Shown here one piece after another: positions 57,149-64,000 of a stretch of 64,000 bases of DNA. Source of the stretch: Leifsonia shinshuensis (GTDB lineage: Bacteria > Actinomycetota > Actinomycetes > Actinomycetales > Microbacteriaceae). Below the pieces are notes generated by a model that saw only the letters and a program-made list of their open reading frames with translations, did no database searches and was not told the origin of the DNA. Each line of letters begins with the position of its first letter. Position 1 is the stretch's first letter. The position numbers and the translations under genes were made by a program. The stretch lies in NCBI RefSeq assembly GCF_014217625.1, contig NZ_CP043641.1:3038001-3102000 (forward strand), given 5' to 3'.

Positions 57149-58065
57149 TTCTTCTCCCTCAGCAGGCGGAACTGGATGACCGAGATGACCCCGGTGATGA
57201 GGACGAGCAGCCAGGCGATGGCCGACGCGTAGCCGGGGTCGAACTGCTGGAAGCCGACCTTGTACAGATAGAGGACGGGCGTGAGCGTGGCGTTGTTCGG
57301 TCCTCCGCCGGTGAGGATGACGTTCTCGTCGAACAGCTGGAGGGCGCCGATCGTCGAGGTCACCGTGGTGAAGACGATCGCCGGTCGCAGCTGAGGCACG
57401 ACGACCCGGGCGAAGGTCGTCCAGCGGCCGGCGCCGTCCACGCGCGCCGCCTCGTACTGCTCGGCAGGGATGCTCTGCAGGCCGGCGAGCAGGATGACCA
57501 TGTTGTAGCCGGTCCAGCGCCACGTGATGGAGGCGATGAGGGCGACGCGCGCCCAGAGCTCGCTGTCCAGCCAGTCCACGGGCGCGACGCCGAACACCCC
57601 GAGCAGCTGGTTGACCGCGCCGCCGTCCGTCGTCAGCAGCACGCGGAAGACGACCGAGTAGGCGACGAGCGTGGTCACGGCCGGCAGGAAGTACACCAGC
57701 CGGAACCCGGAGCGGAACCGCAGCCAGGTCTGGTTGAGCACGTATGCGAGGCCGAGCGCGATGCCGATCATGAGCGGCACCTGCACGAGCAGGATGAGGA
57801 ACGCGTTCCCGAGGCTCGTGGCGACGAGCGGGTCGCGGAACAGCCGGACGTACTGGTCGAGCCCGACCCAGCGCAGCTCGCCACCCTGCGTGCTGAAGAA
57901 GCTCTGCCACAGCGAGATCACGAGCGGGTAGGCGAAGAAGACGGCGAACAGGATCGCGGCCGGCAGGGCGAACCAGGCGCCCGGTCGCTGGAGTCTGCGC
58001 CCCAGCGACCGGGATCCGGCGGACCGTGCCGTGCGACTCCTGGTGACCGTGTCGACGGCGACCAT
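57145..58065 (-). CDS. Sugar ABC transporter permease (MalF-like)
   Basis: 306-residue permease with six membrane segments and the coupling motif YEAARVDGAGRWTTFARVVVPQLRP. The start is ATG 58065 (MVAVDTVTRSRTARS), two nt after the stop of the binding-protein gene. The much longer frame upstream on this strand is a shadow. It forms the transport pore with the MalG-like protein. Confidence 0.9.
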   Translation of the reverse strand: MVAVDTVTRSRTARSAGSRSLGRRLQRPGAWFALPAAILFAVFFAYPLVISLWQSFFSTQGGELRWVGLDQYVRLFRDPLVATSLGNAFLILLVQVPLMIGIALGLAYVLNQTWLRFRSGFRLVYFLPAVTTLVAYSVVFRVLLTTDGGAVNQLLGVFGVAPVDWLDSELWARVALIASITWRWTGYNMVILLAGLQSIPAEQYEAARVDGAGRWTTFARVVVPQLRPAIVFTTVTSTIGALQLFDENVILTGGGPNNATLTPVLYLYKVGFQQFDPGYASAIAWLLVLITGVISVIQFRLLREKK

Positions 58066-58067
58066 GC

Positions 58068-59375
58068 TCAGCCCGCGATCGTGCGGCCGGTGGCCGTGGC
58101 GATCTGCTGCGCGGCATCCTTCAGCGCGGCGGACGGGTCCTTGCCGCCGAGCACGGAGGCGGCCACCGCGGCTCCCACGATGTCGGTCGCCTTGGCGTTG
58201 TCGGACGTGTAGGCGATCGGCGGGATCTTCGCCGTCTGCTCGGCGAACAGCGCGTAGACCTTCTGGCCGCCGAAGTATGGGTCGGGCTGCGAGAAGAAGC
58301 CGTCCTTCAGGGCCGGGAGGTAGGCCGGGAACAGGCCGTCCTTCTTCATCATCGACACCTGGTTGGCGCTGTCTGCCAGGGCGAAGGAGACGAAGGAGGC
58401 GGCGAGCTGCGGGTTCTTGGCCTGGGCGGGGACGGCCAGGCTGGAGCCGCCGTTGTTGGAGGTGCGCGCGCCTCCCGCCGTGAACGCGGGGAGCTCGGTC
58501 ACGCCGTACTTGCCGCTCAACTCGGGCGCCTCGCCGGTGAGCGTCGCCGTCCACCAGACAGCCTCCGGTGTGACCGCGGAGTCGCCGTTCTTGGCGCTCG
58601 TCACGCGGGCGTCCCAGCCCTTGACGTTCTTCAGGAGGCCCTTGTCGTTGAGCTCCTTCTCCACGCTGAGCGCGGCGACCGCCTTCGGGCCGGACACGGT
58701 GATCCGCCCCTTCGCGTCGAACAGGCCGACGCCCTGCTGCTGCAGCAGCATCTGGAACAGGCCGCCGGTCGCGACGTCCGCCGTCACGAGGGTGTGGCCG
58801 GTGGAGGCCTTGATCTTCTCGCCCGCGGCGACCAGGTCGTCCCAGGTGGCGAGCGACGCCGGGTCGACGCCGGCCTGCTCCAGGTAGTCCGAGCGGTAGA
58901 AGAGGCCGACCGTGCCGGAGTCCCACGGCGCGGCCTTGATCGCGCCGGAGGCGTCGGTGGCCGCGGCCCACTTGGACGGGTCGAAGTCGGCCTTCTTGTC
59001 GCCGATCACCGGGGTGAGGTCGACGAAGCCCTTCGGGAACTGGCTGAGGTAGCCGGGCGTGTGGTCGGTCTCCATCGTCACGACGTCCGGGAGGCCGGTG
59101 CCGGCCTGGAGCCCGACCGAGAGCTTGTCGTAGGCGTTGTCGTAGCCGACGTCGACCACCTTCACGGTCGTGCCGGGGTGCTTCTGTTGATACTCGCCGG
59201 CGAGGCGCTTGAGCGCGGTCGCGGCAGCGTCCCACGACCAGACCGTGATGCTGCCGGACGGCTTCGCGTCGGGGTCGAGCTTCGCGGGCCCGGAGGCGGG
59301 CGAGCCGGCCATCGCGCAGCCGGTGAGGGCGAGCACGGCGGCGGCGAGCGGGACGAGGGTGCGCAGGCGTTTCAT
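58068..59375 (-). CDS. Sugar ABC transporter substrate-binding lipoprotein
   Basis: 435-residue extracellular solute-binding protein, family 1. The signal peptide ends in the lipobox LTGC (Cys20). Family features include ITVWSWDAAATALKRLAGEYQQKHPGTTVKVV and PWDSGTVGLFYRSDYLEQAGV. ATG 59375 follows AAAGGAG on this strand. It lies 99 nt downstream of the glycosidase gene, probably with its own promoter or by read-through. Confidence 0.92.
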   Translation of the reverse strand: MKRLRTLVPLAAAVLALTGCAMAGSPASGPAKLDPDAKPSGSITVWSWDAAATALKRLAGEYQQKHPGTTVKVVDVGYDNAYDKLSVGLQAGTGLPDVVTMETDHTPGYLSQFPKGFVDLTPVIGDKKADFDPSKWAAATDASGAIKAAPWDSGTVGLFYRSDYLEQAGVDPASLATWDDLVAAGEKIKASTGHTLVTADVATGGLFQMLLQQQGVGLFDAKGRITVSGPKAVAALSVEKELNDKGLLKNVKGWDARVTSAKNGDSAVTPEAVWWTATLTGEAPELSGKYGVTELPAFTAGGARTSNNGGSSLAVPAQAKNPQLAASFVSFALADSANQVSMMKKDGLFPAYLPALKDGFFSQPDPYFGGQKVYALFAEQTAKIPPIAYTSDNAKATDIVGAAVAASVLGGKDPSAALKDAAQQIATATGRTIAG

Positions 59376-59474
59376 GGGACTCCTTTGTCGTTGGAACGTG
59401 TCGTCGGAACGAGAAATGGAACGGATGGAACGGAAGGACCGGCGCCGCGGACCGCCGCGGACGCCTGGCGGCGC

Positions 59475-61106
59475 TCAGGCGCTGACCTGCACCGCCAGGT
59501 CCACGAACAGCGCCGCCGACCAGCCGAAGGCGGTCGTCGCGCGCGGCGCCTTGGCGCCGGTCGACGGGTTGAAGTACTCGTGTGGGCCACCGCCGTGCAT
59601 GACGAGACGCAGGGTCTCCTCGACCAGTGCGCGCGACCGGTCGGCATGACCGGAGACCGCGAGGCCCTCGGCCAGCAGTGCGTTGACGTTGACCCACACC
59701 GGACCGCGCCACATCCGCTCGTCGGAGTACGACGGCTCGTGGCGCGCCACGGTCGGCACGCTCCAGGTCGTCGCGAAGCGGTCAGGATCGTCCAGGGCGG
59801 CGAGGATGCCGGCCACGTAGCGGCCCGGCAGCCGTCCGGTGAGCAGCGGCAGCAGCGAGACGGCCGTCTCCGCGTCGACGGGGGAGCCGTCGCCGGACGA
59901 GCGGAAGTAGCCGGCCTCCTCGTCCCACATCGCCTCCAGTAGCGCGAGCGTGCGGGAGGCGCGCGACGTGTGCCGGGCGGCCGCGGCCGTGTCCCCGACC
60001 GCGTGTGCCCGCGCGGCCAGCAAGTCGTCCTGCAGGATGAGGTACGCCGCGAGGTCGGGGGACGCGACCGGCAGCTCCGCGTCGAAGACCGGGCTGTCGT
60101 CGAGGCCGGACGAGTAGGGGTGGCCGTACTCGGGCATCCCGTCGCCGTCGAGGTCGGAGCGCTCGAACCACCAGTCCTGGCTGCGGGCGACGGCCTCCCA
60201 CGCGCTGTCGAAGAACGCCGGGTCGTCCACGTAGCCTTCCAGCCGGCGCAGCGCCCAGGCGGCGAGCGGCGGCTTGGTCAGCGGGATGGGCGCGGTCGGG
60301 TCCGCGATGGCCGAGCCCGCGCGGCGCAGGTTCTCGCGGTCGCCGGGCGGCAGGTCGTCGCTCGACGCGAGGATGCCCTCGTCGTGGACGACGTCCGGCA
60401 GCTGCCCATCGGCGCCCGGGAAACCGAAGGCCAGCTCCAGCTGCTCGCGCGCCAGGTCGGGGTCGCCGTGCCGGAGGCCGGACGCGATGAAATAGGCGTC
60501 CCACTGCCAGAGCCCGACGTAGCCGATCTTGGACGGCACGACCGCACGCGCGCCGCGGCCGGGCAGCGAGACGATGTTCGCCCCGAGCACCCACCAGCAG
60601 AAGGCGGTCATGTCGGCGAGGTCGGCGCGGACGGCGGGGGTGCGGGCGAACCAGTCGTCCCAGATCCGGGCGGTCGCCGCGAGGGCGTCGTCGTGGGCGC
60701 CGCCGCCGGAGACTCCATCGGCGGCGATCCGCACGGCGCCGTCCACCGACGAGAGCCGGAGCACGTCGCCGGACGGGAGGTCGGCCTCCAGCGTCCACGG
60801 GCCGACGCCGCCGACGCTCAGCGCGGACGGCCCGTCGAACGTCAGCGTCACGTCGCCGAACTCGATGCGGTCGGGGCGGACCGACGACACCGGCAGCGCG
60901 CGTCCCTCGCCGTCGAGCACGCGCAGTGTCCGTACGAGCACGCAGTCGTCCAGATCCCGCTCGTACTCGGCGAGCCGCACGGTCAGCGCGTCCGGCGCCT
61001 CACGGTCCCGGAACACCAGGATGCGCGACCCCGGCAAAGTGAACGGCGCCGACACCAGATCGAGGAACGGAGAGACCCACTCGCCGGCGGACAGCACCTC
61101 GCTCAT
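59475..61106 (-). CDS. (alpha/alpha)6-barrel glycoside hydrolase, MGH1/GH63-like
   Basis: 543-residue enzyme. The N-terminal 150 residues form a beta domain, and the rest a helical barrel like GH37/GH63 hydrolases. Characteristic runs are SKIGYVGLWQWDAYFIASGLRHGDPDLAREQLELAFGF, WWFERSDLDGDGMPEYGHP and MWRGPVWVNVNALLAEGL, with acidic residues in the active-site positions. No signal peptide is seen, so it works on imported oligosaccharides. The exact bond cleaved is uncertain. ATG 61106 overlaps the permease stop, placing it in the second transporter operon. Confidence 0.82.
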   Translation of the reverse strand: MSEVLSAGEWVSPFLDLVSAPFTLPGSRILVFRDREAPDALTVRLAEYERDLDDCVLVRTLRVLDGEGRALPVSSVRPDRIEFGDVTLTFDGPSALSVGGVGPWTLEADLPSGDVLRLSSVDGAVRIAADGVSGGGAHDDALAATARIWDDWFARTPAVRADLADMTAFCWWVLGANIVSLPGRGARAVVPSKIGYVGLWQWDAYFIASGLRHGDPDLAREQLELAFGFPGADGQLPDVVHDEGILASSDDLPPGDRENLRRAGSAIADPTAPIPLTKPPLAAWALRRLEGYVDDPAFFDSAWEAVARSQDWWFERSDLDGDGMPEYGHPYSSGLDDSPVFDAELPVASPDLAAYLILQDDLLAARAHAVGDTAAAARHTSRASRTLALLEAMWDEEAGYFRSSGDGSPVDAETAVSLLPLLTGRLPGRYVAGILAALDDPDRFATTWSVPTVARHEPSYSDERMWRGPVWVNVNALLAEGLAVSGHADRSRALVEETLRLVMHGGGPHEYFNPSTGAKAPRATTAFGWSAALFVDLAVQVSA

Positions 61107-62005
61107 CGGCCGCCCAGCCCGGATGCCGCCATGCTGTTCAGGATGCGCCGCTGCCCGATCACGAACGCGATCAGCATCGGGATGGTCGCGATGGCCGACG
61201 CCGCCATGATGAGCCCGTAGTTGACCGACCCGAACTGGCCGCGGAAGCTCTGCAGCAGCAGCGGCACCGTGAAGAGGTCCTGCGTGTTGAGGATGACCAA
61301 CGGCAGCAGGAAGTTGTTCCAGGTGCTGAGCGCCACGATGATCGCGAGCGCGCCGAGCCCTGGCTTCAGGTTGGGGAGGATGATGCTCCAGAAGATCCGC
61401 CAGCGGCCGGCGCCGTCGACGATCGCGGCCTCCTCCAGCTCCTTCGGCAGTGACAGCACGAACTGGCGCATCAGGAACACCGCGAACGGGTTGGCGAGCG
61501 CGGCGGGCACGATGAGCGCGAGGTGCGAGTCGACCCAGCCGAGCTTCGCCATCAGGAAGTAGAACGGGATGAGCGTGACCTGCATCGGGATCATCTGCGT
61601 CGCCAGGAAGACGACGAACAGCACCCGGCTGCCGCGGAACGGGATGCGCGCGAAGGCGTACCCGGCCATCGCGGCGGTGACGAGCGTGCCGGCGACGACG
61701 AGCACGGCGATGTAGATCGTGTTCCAGTACGCGGTGCCGAACGGCACGTCGTTCCAGGCGTCCACATAGTTCTGCAGCGTGAAGGGCTGCGGCCAGAAGC
61801 TCAGCGGGTCGTTCAGCAGCTGCGGCAGCGACTTGAACGACGTGATCAGCGTCCAGACGAACGGGAACACCATCGCGATCCCGCCGGCGAGCAGCACGAG
61901 GTGGAGGACCGCCTTGCGGGTGCGAGCGGCGCCACGGCCGCTGCGCGGGGCGCGCGACTCGGGGGCCGCCGTCGGGGTGGGCGTCCGGAGCTCTGCGGTG
62001 GTCAT
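61103..62005 (-). CDS. Sugar ABC transporter permease (MalG-like), second system
   Basis: 300-residue permease with six membrane segments and the loop EEAAIVDGAGRWRIFWSIILPNLKP. The N-terminal 30 residues are a charged cytoplasmic extension. The ATG at 62005 overlaps the stop of the MalF-like partner, and the stop overlaps the glycosidase gene. Confidence 0.9.
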   Translation of the reverse strand: MTTAELRTPTPTAAPESRAPRSGRGAARTRKAVLHLVLLAGGIAMVFPFVWTLITSFKSLPQLLNDPLSFWPQPFTLQNYVDAWNDVPFGTAYWNTIYIAVLVVAGTLVTAAMAGYAFARIPFRGSRVLFVVFLATQMIPMQVTLIPFYFLMAKLGWVDSHLALIVPAALANPFAVFLMRQFVLSLPKELEEAAIVDGAGRWRIFWSIILPNLKPGLGALAIIVALSTWNNFLLPLVILNTQDLFTVPLLLQSFRGQFGSVNYGLIMAASAIATIPMLIAFVIGQRRILNSMAASGLGGR

Positions 62006-62982
62006 GCTGCACCATCCTCGTAGTGGACGAACTTCTTCTGCGCGGTGAACTGGATGCCCGTGATGATCAGCGTGATGATCAGCAGGATGATGGAGGCCGC
62101 GCTCGCGGGACCGAACTGGAACTTCCCGAAGCCCAGGTCGTAGATGTGGTAGACGATCGTCCGGGTCGCGTTGTCCGGACCGGCGTTCGCCGTGAGGATG
62201 AAGACGGTGTCGAAGGTCTGCAGCGAGCTGATGAACGCGATGACCGTCGAGAAGAAGATGATCGGCGACAGCAGCGGCAGCCGCACCCGGAAGAACAGGG
62301 TGAGCGCTCCGGCGCCGTCGAGCCGTGCGGCCTCGATGACCGCGGGCGAGATGTTCTGGAGGCCGGCCAGGAAGATGATCACGTTGAGGCCCACCGACGA
62401 CCAGATGGTCACGATGCAGACCGCGAGCAGGGCCAGGTGCGGGTCGCCGAGCCAGTCCGGCGGCGCGATGTGGAAGACGGAGGCGATGAAGCCGCTGATC
62501 ACGCCGTCCTTGCGGAACAGCTGCTGCCAGATCATGGCGACCGCGACGGAGGAGGTGACGACCGGCGCGAAGAAGAGGATGAGGTAGAGCGTCCGGGTCT
62601 TCAGACGCTCCAGCGCGACGGCGAGCACCACCGCGAGGCCGAGACCGATCGGCACCGTGATGATCGCGATCAGCAGGGTGTTGAGGATGGCCCTCCCGAA
62701 CAGCGGGTCGGACAGCTCCGTCTTGAAATTGTCGAAGCCGACCCAGCTCAGGTCGTTGAGGCCGTCCCAGTGCGCGAAGGCGAGCACCATGCTCGCCACG
62801 AACGGGACGACCACGAAGAGCGCCATCCCGAGCAGCTGCGGCCCCACGAAGACGTAGCCCCAGCGCCGGTCGCGACGCCGCCAGGCGGACTCCTTGCGGA
62901 GCCCGCCCGGCGTCGTGGGAGGGACGTCGGCCTCGGTGACGACTGCTGTTTCGGCGACGGCCTGCTGACCCACTGCGCTCAC
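62002..62982 (-). CDS. Sugar ABC transporter permease (MalF-like), second system
   Basis: 326-residue permease. A 40-residue cytoplasmic N terminus precedes six membrane segments; the coupling loop reads IEAARLDGAGALTLFFRVRLPLLSP. The start at 62982 lies 10 nt after the binding-protein stop. It is clearly a different system from the one at 56327-59375, with limited similarity between the two MalF proteins. Confidence 0.9.
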   Translation of the reverse strand: MSAVGQQAVAETAVVTEADVPPTTPGGLRKESAWRRRDRRWGYVFVGPQLLGMALFVVVPFVASMVLAFAHWDGLNDLSWVGFDNFKTELSDPLFGRAILNTLLIAIITVPIGLGLAVVLAVALERLKTRTLYLILFFAPVVTSSVAVAMIWQQLFRKDGVISGFIASVFHIAPPDWLGDPHLALLAVCIVTIWSSVGLNVIIFLAGLQNISPAVIEAARLDGAGALTLFFRVRLPLLSPIIFFSTVIAFISSLQTFDTVFILTANAGPDNATRTIVYHIYDLGFGKFQFGPASAASIILLIITLIITGIQFTAQKKFVHYEDGAA

Positions 62983-62992
62983 GTTCGTCGCC

Positions 62993-64000
62993 TCACTTGC
63001 CGCCGGTCTTGTCGGCGATCATCTTCGCGACGTCGTCGAGCGTGGCCTGCGTGGACTCCTTGCCCTGATACAGCGCCAGCATCTTGTCGCTGATGTCGCT
63101 GGAGAGGCCGGGGACGGACGCCTCGGTGGTCGGGTCCTCGAAGCCGATGTCGCGCATGTCGAGCAGCGTCTGCGCGTGGGCCGGGTAGCCGTCGAGGACG
63201 ACCGAGTCGGCGCCCTTGATGGACGGGACCGCGTTGCCGCCGCCCTTCAGGCGGAAGGTCTGGCCCTCGGCGGAGAGGAAGTTCGTCCAGAAGGTGAACG
63301 CCGCGTCCTGGTTCTTCGTCTTGGCGTTGATCGCGAGGTAGCTGACCGCGACGCCGGTCGGGGCGGCCTTGCCGGAGGGCGTCGGCCACGGCGCGACGTC
63401 GTAGTTCTCCGGGTCGCCCGCCGCCTTCACGGTGCCGATGGTGTAGCGGCCCTGCACGAAGAAGCCGGCCTTGTGGGTGACGAAGACGCTGTCGGCGCCC
63501 GCGCCCTCCGGGAGGGTGTCAGCGACGACGAACGTGCCGTTCTGGAAGTTCTTGGCCAGCACGTCCATCGCCTTGACGCTGGTCGGGTCGGTGTTCGCGA
63601 CGAACTTCCCGCTCTCGTCGAAGGCCTTCCCGCCCTGCGACGAGATCCAGCCGTAGTGGGTGGACCAGTAGTTCCAGAACATCGAGCCGGTCAGCCCGGC
63701 CTTGTGCAGCTTCTGGTTCATGTCGAGGAAGGCCGCGGTCGTCCACTTGCCTTCGGAGGCGAGCTTCGCCGGGTCCTCGGTGACGCCGGCCTTCTTGAGG
63801 GCGGCCTGGTCGTACCAGAGGGCGTCGGGGTTGGAGTCGTTGGGCGCCGCGTAGAGCTCGTCGCCCTTCTTCGTCGCGCCGAACAGGCCCTGTGCGAAGT
63901 CGGCGGGCTTAGTCTTGCTGGCCGAGGAGTTCATCAGGGAGTTCAGCGGAAGCAGCGCCTTGGAGTTGACGAACTGGCCGATCTTGTCGTCCCCGATGTA
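62993..64000 (-). CDS. Sugar ABC transporter substrate-binding protein (N terminus beyond window)
   Basis: The last 335 codons of an extracellular solute-binding protein, family 1; the frame runs unbroken to the right edge. Conserved features include DELYAAPNDSNPDALWYDQAALKKAGV and AFTFWTNFLSAEGQTFRLKGGGNAVPS, with a GKSAPTG-like region. It is the first visible gene of the second sugar-transport operon; signal peptide and start lie outside. The ligand cannot be read from sequence. Confidence 0.88.
   Translation of the reverse strand, partial: YIGDDKIGQFVNSKALLPLNSLMNSSASKTKPADFAQGLFGATKKGDELYAAPNDSNPDALWYDQAALKKAGVTEDPAKLASEGKWTTAAFLDMNQKLHKAGLTGSMFWNYWSTHYGWISSQGGKAFDESGKFVANTDPTSVKAMDVLAKNFQNGTFVVADTLPEGAGADSVFVTHKAGFFVQGRYTIGTVKAAGDPENYDVAPWPTPSGKAAPTGVAVSYLAINAKTKNQDAAFTFWTNFLSAEGQTFRLKGGGNAVPSIKGADSVVLDGYPAHAQTLLDMRDIGFEDPTTEASVPGLSSDISDKMLALYQGKESTQATLDDVAKMIADKTGGK

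Overview
The window is a very GC-rich chromosomal segment whose gene families point to an actinobacterium. A motile member of the Microbacteriaceae, close to Leifsonia, is my inference. Supporting signs are ATG/GTG/TTG starts with frequent 4-nt ATGA/GTGA overlaps, HU, CtaG and Zur of actinobacterial type, carbohydrate ABC importers lacking their own ATPase, and flagella without L- or P-ring genes. I saw no prophage, insertion sequence, CRISPR array, rRNA or tRNA.

Layout. 1-2843: end of a 2-oxoacid dehydrogenase operon (E1 alpha partial, E1 beta with an unusual acidic N-terminal extension, E2). 2858-5937: a zinc-uptake operon (substrate-binding protein, ATPase, permease) behind a Zur-like box, then zur. 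5961-8217: a NYN-domain protein, the zinc-free forms of L28, L33 and S14 behind a structured leader, then HU. 8345-15769: a CopD-CtaG fusion, an unknown membrane-anchored protein, a Pif1/RecD-like helicase, an FHA protein, two small membrane proteins and a serine-hydrolase-like lipoprotein that has lost its catalytic residues.

15987-44838: a nearly complete flagellar locus. It holds a FliA-type sigma factor, two FlgN paralogues flanking fliW-flgL-flgK, then fliC-fliD-fliS, flgB to flgE, and flbD-motAB-fliMNOPQR-flhBA. A FlhF-like protein without a P-loop and, after a UPF0014 permease gene, csrA follow. Four promoters of identical geometry (CTWAC, then GCCGATAG exactly 20 nt downstream) precede flgN, fliC, flgB and flbD. 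They indicate that sigma-28 drives early as well as late flagellar genes. fliW plus csrA, with GGA-containing leaders on fliC, fliD and flgB, suggests FliW-CsrA translational control.

45155-64000: a membrane glycosyltransferase, a SUMF1-fold protein and a catabolic region. In the latter, one translationally coupled minus-strand operon links a GH42 beta-galactosidase to split glycine decarboxylase (gcvPA, gcvPB), an AcoX/NAD-kinase-like protein and an SDR. A GntR/FCD regulator diverges from it across a palindromic operator and is followed by a GH10 xylanase. Two sugar ABC importers (binding proteins and permeases only) and an (alpha/alpha)6-type glycosidase complete the set.

A recurring architecture runs through the window: a TAGNNT -10 element 5-7 nt before the start codon at seven genes. 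This suggests leaderless transcription and helps fix several starts.
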